Assembly (NCBI RefSeq): GCF_019097845.1
Contig: NZ_JAHRGM010000002.1
Span: 82,845-146,844 of the forward strand
Direction: 5' to 3'
Source: Sphingobium sp. AS12
GTDB taxonomy: Bacteria > Pseudomonadota > Alphaproteobacteria > Sphingomonadales > Sphingomonadaceae
DNA length: 64,000 nt
A model generated the notes under the pieces. The model was not told the origin of the DNA and searched no databases. It saw only the letters and a program-made list of their open reading frames with translations. Each line of letters opens with the position of its first letter. The stretch's first letter is position 1. Made by a program: the position numbers and the translations under genes. Shown here piece after piece: positions 25,506 through 33,282 of this stretch.

Positions 25506-28500
25506 TTATTTCTCCTGCTTGAGGTCGGACGGGGCGGTGGGGGCGGACACCATCCGCACCGGCACGCCGCCTTTGACATTGTGAAGGGTGACGAGGCGCA
25601 CGGCTTCGAGCGCGTCGCCGGGCGCACCGTCGGACGTGACGGCGAGCGCGATGTGATTCTTACCCCGATGGTTGAGGATGCCTTCGGGGATGGGGAAGCT
25701 ACGTTGCGGGCCGACATGCGCGATGAACTGGCCCATATTCCAGCCATTGACGAAGATCAGCACGCGGTAGCGGACGGGCGAGCGCGGGGTGGTGGCGTCG
25801 CCGAAGCTGAGGCCGATGGTGGCGTCCTGCCCTTTCGGCACGGCAAGGTCGAAGCTGGTGCGATACCAGCTGGTGCCGGGCGCGCTCTGGCTGGCGGGGA
25901 CGGTGGTTCTGGCCCAGCCATTGTCGTTGAAGGCGGGCAGGTGCCAGCCTATGCGTTCGCCGTGCAGGCCGCCATTGTTAGCCGCACCGCGCGCGACGTC
26001 GGGCAGATTTTCGCCGCCCTGCCTGCCCTGAATCTTCCAGGCGATCGGTATGGTGAAGCTGCGCCCGCCGGGGGCTTCGAGCGAGGCGGAGATCAGCCCG
26101 CGCGCTTCCTTGTGGAAATCGTCGCTGTCCAGATCCCAATTATGGCCGTTGTTACGGACCATGACGGACAGGACATGATCGCCGCCTTGCGCGCTGGCGG
26201 GCAGGGCGAAGCGGGCAGTGCCGGTGGTGATCGGGCGAGGCAGGCCGGACGGGGTTTCCGCTTCCCCCAGAAACTGGCCATCGACCCACGCCTGGACGAG
26301 GCCGGAGCCGCCTGCGCCATAATAAAGCGACAATGTCTTGGCGTCGGGGGTGCCGGTGAAGCGGCCACGATACCAGACATCGCCATCATGAAAGCCAAAG
26401 GCGTCCATGCCCATATTGGGCTGGCCATCGGGGCGCTGGGTGATGCTGGCGCTAGGGCGGGCGTCGATCGCCTGCCATGCGCCGTCGTCGAAGGCGGGGT
26501 CGGCTTCGGGCGATCCCTTGGCCATGCGCCAGTCGGAGAGGGCGGGGAGGGGGATGGCGGCGGGGCCGGGGAGCGGTTGGGTCGCGGTCAGGCTGCCGGT
26601 GGGGGTGGCGCGGGTGGCGATGCGGGTGCCGTTCCATGTGATGGTGCGGATCAAGGCGGGTGCCCAGATTTCGAGCGGGCTTGGCGCTGCGGTGTCGCCG
26701 GTCAAAGCGAGGGCGCTGCCCTTGGCAGTCGCGCTGCGGACCAGTTCGGGGCCGCGGATCAGCGCGTCGCCATGCCGCCAGTAGCGCGTGCCTTCGGCCT
26801 CATCCGCGAGGATCAGGGTGAGGGGCGGGCGACCACCGCCCTCGATCCGCACGATGGCGCGGGTCTGGTGGGTGTAGCGGAGGGTGAGGTCGCCCTTGGC
26901 GGGGTCGAAGCTAGTGGTGGCCTGGCCTTCCAGCAAGGTGACTTTGGGCGCGCTGGTGTAGCGCAGGACGGTTTCGCCCGGTTCGCCCGCGCGGCCATAG
27001 AGGAGGAGCAGGTCTTTGCCGTCCTGCCGCTGTGCGCTTTGCAGTTCCGATGTCGAATAGACCAGCCTTTGCTCGCCCAGCGTCACGCCGGCGACCAGCC
27101 ATTTGGCGTCGAACCCGTTGAGCTGCATCGGTATGGTGTAGCGGCCATCCGGCAGGTCCGCGGTGAAGGTGAAACTGTCGTTGCTCTGCCCGTTGGATGG
27201 CTTGTGCGTCACCATCAGGAAGCGCGCGTCGCTGTCCGGGCTTTTATTATGATAGATCTGGATATTGGGTGACGATATCTCGACCGGCCCGGCGGGGACC
27301 ATGCCGGCCAGGTCGGGGACTGAGGCGATCAGCCCGGCCAGCTGCTTCATTTCCTGCGCCTTTTCGCGCAAAGCGCGCGGTTCCGATATGGCCGCGCCAT
27401 AATCATAGCTGGTGAACACCACCGGGCCGGGCAGCCAGCCCCAGCTGGTGCCGCCATAGGTCATGTAGAAGCTCTGGATGCCGATGCCGTTGGCCAGGTT
27501 CGTACCGTAGAATACCCGCTGGAACCGCTTGCCGCGCTGGATGGCGTTGCAGTCATAGCCGCCATTTGAGCCCCAATAGTCGAACCAGCCACCGCCAAAT
27601 TCGGCGAGGAAGCCGGGGGTATCGGGGGAGGCGGATGCGCCGCCCTTTGCCCCGCCGGGACCATAATAGCCCCAGTCGGGCGCGGCGACATCGCGGGTCG
27701 GCTGGCCGGTAACGGTGCAGGTGCCGCCGGGATAGCCGTCAAAAGCGTACATATCGACCGGGCCGGGGACGATCTTCTCGACTTTGGACGACTCCGGCGT
27801 CCAATAGCCGTTGCGCCCCTGATCGTTGTGGAAGATCGGCACGGTGATGCCGTCGGCGCGCGCGCGGGCATAGAGATGGTCCATGTACCGGCGCTGCGCA
27901 GGCGTGGTCAGCGCCAGCTCATTTTCGATCTGGTGCAGGATGACCCCGCCCTTGCGCGTCTTGTCCGCATTGATCTGGTGCCGGGCGATGATCGGGTTGA
28001 CGTGGCCGAGCCACTCGTCGACCGCCTTGATATAGTCCGGGTCGTCGGTGCGGGCGCGGCCGCGCTGGTTGACCAGCCAGCCGGGGAAACCGCCGCGCGA
28101 CAGTTCGGCATTCACATAAGGACCGGCGCGGGTGATGACGTAGAGGCCTTCTTCCTCCGCCATCGTCAGCAACCGGTCGAGATCGCGGATGCCGGTAAAG
28201 TCGTACACGCCCTGTTTGGGGCTGTGATAGCCCCAGTCGAAATAGAGGGCGACGGTGTTGAAACCGCTGGCCTTCATCTTCTGGAGGATGTCGCGCCACA
28301 GGTCGGGCGATGGCAGGCGGAAGGGGTGGAATTCGCCGCCCCAGATGATCTGCCGCTGCCCGTCGATCATCAGTGAACGCGCGTCATAGGAGACGCGGCC
28401 GAAGGTCTGGACCGGGGCGGCGAAGTTCGCCGTGGGTTTCGCGACCTGCGCGGGGGCGGGGCTGGCCAGCATGGTGCCGAGCAGCAAAGCGGAGAAAAGG

Positions 28501-28517
28501 CGGTGCATCATGGCCAT
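25506..28517 (-). CDS. Exported GH35 beta-galactosidase
   Basis: A protein of about 1003 residues with a signal peptide (MHRLFSALLLGTMLASPAPA). The GH35 barrel is evident: QIIWGGEFHPFRLP, ASGFNTVALYFDWGYHSPKQG, ITRAGPYVNAELSRGGFP and the acid/base glutamate in HQIENELAL (about residue 205). The nucleophile glutamate is in FLAEFGGGWFDYWG (about 320). C-terminal beta-sandwich domains carry jelly-roll motifs (VWYRGRFTG, SWYRTSFDLAVP, NGWNMGQFI). It probably trims galactose from RG-I galactan side chains together with GH53. Its ATG shares one base with the rhaM stop (TGATG). Two further in-frame ATGs (28511, 28508) are possible starts. Confidence 0.9.
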   Translation of the reverse strand: MAMMHRLFSALLLGTMLASPAPAQVAKPTANFAAPVQTFGRVSYDARSLMIDGQRQIIWGGEFHPFRLPSPDLWRDILQKMKASGFNTVALYFDWGYHSPKQGVYDFTGIRDLDRLLTMAEEEGLYVITRAGPYVNAELSRGGFPGWLVNQRGRARTDDPDYIKAVDEWLGHVNPIIARHQINADKTRKGGVILHQIENELALTTPAQRRYMDHLYARARADGITVPIFHNDQGRNGYWTPESSKVEKIVPGPVDMYAFDGYPGGTCTVTGQPTRDVAAPDWGYYGPGGAKGGASASPDTPGFLAEFGGGWFDYWGSNGGYDCNAIQRGKRFQRVFYGTNLANGIGIQSFYMTYGGTSWGWLPGPVVFTSYDYGAAISEPRALREKAQEMKQLAGLIASVPDLAGMVPAGPVEISSPNIQIYHNKSPDSDARFLMVTHKPSNGQSNDSFTFTADLPDGRYTIPMQLNGFDAKWLVAGVTLGEQRLVYSTSELQSAQRQDGKDLLLLYGRAGEPGETVLRYTSAPKVTLLEGQATTSFDPAKGDLTLRYTHQTRAIVRIEGGGRPPLTLILADEAEGTRYWRHGDALIRGPELVRSATAKGSALALTGDTAAPSPLEIWAPALIRTITWNGTRIATRATPTGSLTATQPLPGPAAIPLPALSDWRMAKGSPEADPAFDDGAWQAIDARPSASITQRPDGQPNMGMDAFGFHDGDVWYRGRFTGTPDAKTLSLYYGAGGSGLVQAWVDGQFLGEAETPSGLPRPITTGTARFALPASAQGGDHVLSVMVRNNGHNWDLDSDDFHKEARGLISASLEAPGGRSFTIPIAWKIQGRQGGENLPDVARGAANNGGLHGERIGWHLPAFNDNGWARTTVPASQSAPGTSWYRTSFDLAVPKGQDATIGLSFGDATTPRSPVRYRVLIFVNGWNMGQFIAHVGPQRSFPIPEGILNHRGKNHIALAVTSDGAPGDALEAVRLVTLHNVKGGVPVRMVSAPTAPSDLKQEK

Positions 28518-28831
28518 CAATCGAGATGGAACAGCGGGACGAGCGGCCATTCCTTGGGCCGGTTGTCGGGCTCGACCTCCATCAGCGGCGCCATGCTGGC
28601 CCACCAACGCTGCATGACCGGATGGCCGGGCAGCGTGTCGCGCTGATTGTCGTCGGACAGGGTCAGGACGGCGAACAGGCTGAGCGTCGCTTCATCCAGG
28701 AAGATGGAATAGGCCGAAATGCCCGACGCGCTGAGCAGGGCGGTCAGTTCCGGCCAGATTTCATCATGGCGGCGGCGATATTCCGCCACCACGCCCGGCT
28801 TGAGCTGCATCTTGAAGGCGTGGATCGCCAC
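28517..28831 (-). CDS. rhaM: L-rhamnose mutarotase RhaM
   Basis: A 104-residue protein typical of the YiiL/RhaM family: MQLKPGVVAEYRRRHDEIWPEL with the conserved His and Tyr, GISAYSIFLDEATLSLFAVL, and the C-terminal Trp-rich WWASMAPLMEVEPDNRP. It interconverts alpha- and beta-L-rhamnopyranose, supplying the anomer used by the dehydrogenase. The start is GTG at 28831 with AGGAGAG about six bases upstream. It heads the string rhaM-GH35-GH105-GH115 and follows three operator-like sites. Confidence 0.93.
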   Translation of the reverse strand: MAIHAFKMQLKPGVVAEYRRRHDEIWPELTALLSASGISAYSIFLDEATLSLFAVLTLSDDNQRDTLPGHPVMQRWWASMAPLMEVEPDNRPKEWPLVPLFHLD

Positions 28832-28845
28832 CCGACTCTCCTAAA

Positions 28846-28898
28846 GAACCATATTATGGAACAGTTGACCGATATATGGTAACAACGTCCCACATCGG
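28846..28898. promoter_or_regulatory. Three phased operator-like sites upstream of rhaM
   Basis: GAACCATATTATGGAAC (28846-28862), ACCGATATATGGTAAC (28868-28883 region) and TCCCACATCGG (28888-28898) follow one another with centres about 20 bp apart. That is two helical turns and would place bound dimers on one face of the DNA. This is the densest set in the locus. It lies in the 69-bp gap between the GH28 stop and rhaM. Confidence 0.6.
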
Positions 28899-28900
28899 CG

Positions 28901-30427
28901 TCAATGCCGCGCGCGCCAGAGCGGCGTGTTTTGGACGGAGAGACCCGGCGCATCCTCGGTATGGAAGGGTAGGCGCTGGTCCGGGGCGCGGGTTTGCGCG
29001 GTGAAGCGGTCGATCGTCAGCCGTTCCACATGGCGCGCCCATAGCGCCCAGCTGGGGAGGATGCCGAACATGCTGGGTTCGGGATAGGCGTCAGCCAGTT
29101 CAGCGGGCTGGCGCGCGGCGTCCGCTGCGGTGCCGCCGCCATCATAGACGAGGTGAATGTCGCGCAGCCGCACGTCGGCGATGCGATGGCCGGGCAGGCC
29201 CGCGATGGCGGCGGGGAAGCGATGGTCGATCCCGCGCGCGTCGATCTGGCTGATCGTCACGTCGCGGATCGCGCCGATGCCCGTGCCGTCCGGCCCGCGT
29301 CGCCGGTCGCCCAGCCGCAGGAAGAGTGGCGCGGTGGTGACGTCGCGCATGGTGAGGCGGCGGGCGACGATATGCTCCATGACGCCACCATCGACCGTTT
29401 CCAGCGCCAGTCCCCGGCAGCGGGTGAAGCGGCAATCCTCGATGACGATATTGCGATAGCCGCCATTGCTTTCGGTGCCGAGCTTGATGCGGCCAGTGAC
29501 GCGATCCTGATCGGGGGCGATGGTCTGGATCGTGGTGCGGGTGCCGTCGATCACGGACCCCATGTCATAGCCGGTGACGTCGCAGTCGCGGATGAGGATG
29601 TTTTCCGCCGCGATGGCGCTGCCCAGCGCGAAGCTGCTCTTGACCACGATGGCGTCATCATTGGGGCTGTTGACCCGGCAGCGTTCCACCACCACTTCGC
29701 GCACGCAATCGAGGTCGATCCCGTCGCGGTCGGTGTCGATCGTCAGCCCTTCGATGCGTAAGTCCCGCGTGCCGGTGGCGAGGATGGCGAAATGCCCGCC
29801 CTTGTGGATCGTGAAGCCGGACAGGCGGATGTTGCGGCCATTTTTGAAGGCTATCGCCTTGTTCCCCTTGCCCGCCATCGCGGCGGCGGCGGGTTCGAGG
29901 TTGGCAATCTGCGCGGCGGTCATTGCCTGCATCGACAAGGGGCGCTCGCCCGCCTGTTTCTTCCAGCGCGCGCCGGGACCATCGCGGGTCAGGCCAATGC
30001 CGTGGATCAGGCCGGGGCCGATGATCGCGACGTCGTGCACATCGTCGCCCCAGATCAGGCTGTTGTGCCAATGGCTGTGGCCGAAATCCTGATAGAGCTG
30101 GTCGATCCCGGCTTCGGGCAGGTCGTAGCGCCCGGCGTGGCGAGCGGGATCGGCGGCTTCGATGATTGCGCCTTTGCTGAGCAGTAAGGTTACGCGGCTG
30201 GTCAGGCGGATCGAAAAGCAGAGATAGCGGCCAGGGGCCAGGATGACGGTGCCGCCGCCCGCGCGCGATGCGGCGAGGATGGCGGCGTTGATCGCGTCGC
30301 TATCAAGGGTGATGCCGTCGCCGCGCGCGCCATGATCGCGCACGTCGATCTGGCGCGCGGCATGGGCGGGGAAGGGGAGGCTGAGCGCCAGCAGGCCGAG
30401 CGTCAGGTCGCGGCGAGTCATGTCCAT
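28901..30427 (-). CDS. Exported GH28 family polygalacturonase/rhamnogalacturonan hydrolase
   Basis: A 508-residue right-handed beta-helix protein with a signal peptide that may use the Tat system (TRRDLTLGLLALSLPFPAHA). GH28 motifs are IDTDRDGIDLDC (equivalent of NTDGID), SPNDDAIVVKS with the catalytic Asp pair (about residues 255-265) and GRIKLGTES (the RIK motif). The usual GHG motif is replaced by GYDMGSV, so the standard catalytic-site His is absent, as in some bacterial GH28 subfamilies. It should cut the galacturonan or RG-I backbone in the periplasm. It begins one base after the CE12-like stop codon. Confidence 0.88.
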   Translation of the reverse strand: MDMTRRDLTLGLLALSLPFPAHAARQIDVRDHGARGDGITLDSDAINAAILAASRAGGGTVILAPGRYLCFSIRLTSRVTLLLSKGAIIEAADPARHAGRYDLPEAGIDQLYQDFGHSHWHNSLIWGDDVHDVAIIGPGLIHGIGLTRDGPGARWKKQAGERPLSMQAMTAAQIANLEPAAAAMAGKGNKAIAFKNGRNIRLSGFTIHKGGHFAILATGTRDLRIEGLTIDTDRDGIDLDCVREVVVERCRVNSPNDDAIVVKSSFALGSAIAAENILIRDCDVTGYDMGSVIDGTRTTIQTIAPDQDRVTGRIKLGTESNGGYRNIVIEDCRFTRCRGLALETVDGGVMEHIVARRLTMRDVTTAPLFLRLGDRRRGPDGTGIGAIRDVTISQIDARGIDHRFPAAIAGLPGHRIADVRLRDIHLVYDGGGTAADAARQPAELADAYPEPSMFGILPSWALWARHVERLTIDRFTAQTRAPDQRLPFHTEDAPGLSVQNTPLWRARH

Positions 30428-30428
30428 G

Positions 30429-31634
30429 TCAGTTTCCGGCCGGGCGCTGATCGCTTTCGATCAGGCTGGGGGCGATGACGACCTGCGCAATCGATGGGGG
30501 CTTGGTGGGCGCGAAGGCGGGGGCGGTGACATGGGGGGCGAGCGCGGGAATCGTGTCGCGGATGCGCTGCGCCACCGCGCTGGCCAGCAGCCATGCGCCA
30601 TAATTGTTATGATGGGTCTTGTCCCGGCCACCATCGTTGAAGGCGGCGGGTGCGCGATCGACCCCAAGCGCTTCGTAGATCGCGCGGCTGTCGCCGTTGA
30701 GATCGATCAGCGGCACCTGTTCCTCTGACGCCAATTTGCGCACAGCGGCGGCATAGTCGCCCAGCGTGTCGATGATGCGGCCCTGCGCGTCGAAATTGCG
30801 CCGTTCGGGTGACGTCACCAGCACCGGATGCGCCCCGCGCCGCCGTGCTTCGGCAATATAGGCGCGCAAATAGGCAGGATAGGTGGAGTCGGGCGCGACA
30901 TAGGTTTGCGGCCATTCGCGCTTCTGGTCATTATGGCCGAACTGGATGAAGAGCCAGTCGCCCGGCTTCATGGTCGACAGCAATTTGTCGAAGCGCAGAT
31001 TGGTGAGGAAGGATTTGAGCGTCTCGCCCGATTTGGCGTGATTGGCGATGATGATCCGGTCATCGAGCAAAGCGGGCAGCATCTGGCCCCAGCTGGCCGC
31101 CGGTTCGGCATATTGGTCGGTGACGGTCGAATCGCCCGCGAGGAAGATGGTCGGCGCGCTGGCCGGTTCGATGCGGAGCGATGCGACCTGCGGCGTGCCG
31201 AGAAATTCCAGCGTCAGCTTCTCGTCCCAGGTCGCTTCGCGCGCATCGCGGGCGTCGATTCGCACGGCGCTGCCACCCGGCGCAGTGGCGGGGGGTGGCG
31301 GCAGAGCCGGGGTGCGAATATTGACCAGAAAGCTGCGGGTGACGAACTGACCTTTGGCGGTCACGATGTTGCGCAGCATCAGGCGGCGGGCTTCGGCCTT
31401 GACCGTGGTGTCACCCGCCGTGCGCCGGTCACCCAGTGTCAGCGTGACGCGATAGTCGCCTTGCGGCAGCGCGACCGAGAAGCGGAAGCCATTGTCGCTG
31501 CCGCCTGGCTCCATGCCATGGCCGCCCATTTCGTAGCGATGCTGACGTTCGGGCGCGCTGGCGGAGAGGTCAAACTGCAAGGGGCCGGGCGTCGCCAGGG
31601 TCAGCATCAGGGCAAGGGCGGCGCTGGACGGCAT
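30429..31634 (-). CDS. Exported CE12-type rhamnogalacturonan acetylesterase with N-terminal beta domain
   Basis: About 401 residues. A short hydrophobic leader (SSAALALMLTLATPGPLQ) precedes a beta-sandwich (about residues 20-150, with RFSVALPQGDYRVTLTLGD) of the type often fused to RG acetylesterases. The SGNH core follows: IFLAGDSTVTDQ with nucleophile Ser, FGHNDQKREWP with oxyanion Asn, and DKTHHNNYGAW with Asp and His. It should deacetylate RG-I. The start at 31634 is the first ATG that gives a signal-like leader; a TTG at 31700 would add 22 residues. It is coupled to the GH28 gene. Confidence 0.88.
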   Translation of the reverse strand: MPSSAALALMLTLATPGPLQFDLSASAPERQHRYEMGGHGMEPGGSDNGFRFSVALPQGDYRVTLTLGDRRTAGDTTVKAEARRLMLRNIVTAKGQFVTRSFLVNIRTPALPPPPATAPGGSAVRIDARDAREATWDEKLTLEFLGTPQVASLRIEPASAPTIFLAGDSTVTDQYAEPAASWGQMLPALLDDRIIIANHAKSGETLKSFLTNLRFDKLLSTMKPGDWLFIQFGHNDQKREWPQTYVAPDSTYPAYLRAYIAEARRRGAHPVLVTSPERRNFDAQGRIIDTLGDYAAAVRKLASEEQVPLIDLNGDSRAIYEALGVDRAPAAFNDGGRDKTHHNNYGAWLLASAVAQRIRDTIPALAPHVTAPAFAPTKPPSIAQVVIAPSLIESDQRPAGN

Positions 31635-31730
31635 TGGTGGCGACCCCGCTGGAGCGACGGGAAGAAGGGGAGCGGTTCGGACCCGATCCGCTCCCCCCAA
31701 TATAACCGCCCGTGCAGGAGCAGTTAGTTT

Positions 31731-31850
31731 TATCCCGTTAAATAGACTTATGATCCATATAACGGGATATTTTGACGGTCAATCACTTTTCCTCTTCCGC
31801 CGATGCTGTAAGATGGCCATATGTAAGAACTGAGTTCCACCATATAGAAC
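31731..31850. promoter_or_regulatory. Operator cluster in the divergent CE12/PL22 promoter region
   Basis: A perfect 10-bp inverted repeat, TATCCCGTTA (31731-31740) and TAACGGGATA (31760-31769), brackets the 11-mer CCATATAACGG (31755-31765). Further toward PL22 lie CCATATGTAAG (31817-31827) and GTTCCACCATATAGAAC (31834-31850), the last a near-palindrome. The region separates the leftward CE12-GH28 unit from the rightward PL22-TonB unit and is AT-rich compared with its neighbours. Confidence 0.6.
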
Positions 31851-31871
31851 AATAGCAACAGGGGATGGATC

Positions 31872-33155
31872 ATGCGTTTGGGACGTATGGCGGCAATCTT
31901 GGCTCTGGCAATTATCTGCGCTCCGGCAACGCAGGCGGCACCCGCGCGCGAATGGATCGACCAGACCACCGGCCATCGCATCATCCGCATCAGCCAGGCG
32001 CCGGGCAGCACCTCGCTATATTTTCACCAGAACAGCTATACCCGCCAAGGCGACAAGATGGTGATCTCTACGCCCGATGGCATTGCCGTGGTGCGGCTGG
32101 CCGACTGGCGCGTGACGCCGCTGGTGCGGCAGGCGGGGATCAAGCTGCTGCTGGTCGGGCGGCGGACGCGAACGGCTTATTATACCCAGCCCCATGGCGC
32201 GGGGGTGATCGTCCATGGCGTCGATATCGACAGCGGCAAGGTGCGGCGGATCGCGACGGTCGCCCGCGGCTCGATCGGCTCGATCAATGCCGACGAGACG
32301 CTGCTGCTGGGGCAATGGGCGGAGCGTGAGCCGCCACTGCAACCCGGTGGCGATGGCAATCGGCCGGGCGAGACCGCCTTTGCCGCGACCGGAGCGGACG
32401 GCAAGCCCTTATCCTATGCCGATGCCAAGGAGGTGCGGCTGAACCAGCGGCTGGAGGCGAAGATCCCGATGGAGATTTTCACCATCGATATCCGCACCGG
32501 CGCGCGCAAGGTGGTGGTCGCATCGACCGACTGGCTCAACCATGTCCAGTTTTCGCCGACCGACCCGACCCGCATCCTCTATTGCCATGAAGGGCCATGG
32601 CACAAGGTCGACCGGATCTGGACGATCCGCACCGATGGCAGCGACAAGCGACTGGTCCACAAGCGCGCCATGAATATGGAGATTGCGGGGCATGAGTTCT
32701 TCTCGCCCGACGGGAAATGGATCTGGTATGATCTCCAGACCCCGCGAGGGGAGGTTTTCTGGCTTGCGGGCTATGAACTGGCGACCGGCAAGAGGCGCTG
32801 GTTCCCGGTGGCGCGTGATCAATGGTCGGTCCATTATAACCAGTCGCCCGACGGCCAGCGCTTTTCCGGCGATGGCGGCGACGCGCAGATGGTGGCGCGC
32901 GCGACCGACGGCAAATATCTGACCCTCTTCACGCCGCAGCCTATCCCCGACGTCGCGGGCATCCACGCGGACAATGCCGACGCGCTGATCGAGGCGGGGA
33001 CGTTGCGGGCGGATAAGATCGTCGATCTGGCCCGGCACGATTATCGGCTGGAACCCAATGTCACCTTCACCCCCGATGGTCGCTGGATGATCTTCCGGTC
33101 CAATATGGAAGGGGCGAGCCATGTCTATGCGGCGGAGGTCGCCCCGGCAAAATGA
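31872..33155 (+). CDS. Oligogalacturonate lyase (PL22), predicted exported
   Basis: A 427-residue seven-bladed propeller protein with a convincing signal peptide (GRMAAILALAIICAPATQA). PL22 signatures are HVQFSPTDPTRILYCHEGPW and DRIWTIRTDGS, then HEFFSPDGKWIWYDLQTP and VHYNQSPDG; the several His residues fit the manganese site of the family. It converts short (unsaturated) oligogalacturonides to 5-keto-4-deoxyuronate, which KduI uses. Characterised enterobacterial Ogl enzymes are cytoplasmic, so export is unusual. It precedes the TonB receptor by 127 bp. Confidence 0.88.
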   Translation: MRLGRMAAILALAIICAPATQAAPAREWIDQTTGHRIIRISQAPGSTSLYFHQNSYTRQGDKMVISTPDGIAVVRLADWRVTPLVRQAGIKLLLVGRRTRTAYYTQPHGAGVIVHGVDIDSGKVRRIATVARGSIGSINADETLLLGQWAEREPPLQPGGDGNRPGETAFAATGADGKPLSYADAKEVRLNQRLEAKIPMEIFTIDIRTGARKVVVASTDWLNHVQFSPTDPTRILYCHEGPWHKVDRIWTIRTDGSDKRLVHKRAMNMEIAGHEFFSPDGKWIWYDLQTPRGEVFWLAGYELATGKRRWFPVARDQWSVHYNQSPDGQRFSGDGGDAQMVARATDGKYLTLFTPQPIPDVAGIHADNADALIEAGTLRADKIVDLARHDYRLEPNVTFTPDGRWMIFRSNMEGASHVYAAEVAPAK

Positions 33156-33247
33156 TCCACATTGTGGACCAAATAATCACATGATGATTTTTCTGGCATT
33201 ATCGGACGACTCCCTATAAGGTGATACATGAGTTCACATAGTGGGAC
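33154..33247. promoter_or_regulatory. Two operator-like sites upstream of the TonB receptor
   Basis: GATCCACATTGTGGACC (33154-33170) is the most symmetric member of the motif and overlaps the PL22 stop codon. GTTCACATAGTGGGAC (33232-33247) lies 36-51 bp before the receptor start. The receptor therefore probably has its own regulated promoter in addition to any read-through from PL22. Confidence 0.6.
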
Positions 33248-33282
33248 ACCTGGGGTAGCCCAGCGATCAGGGGAGGATTTAT

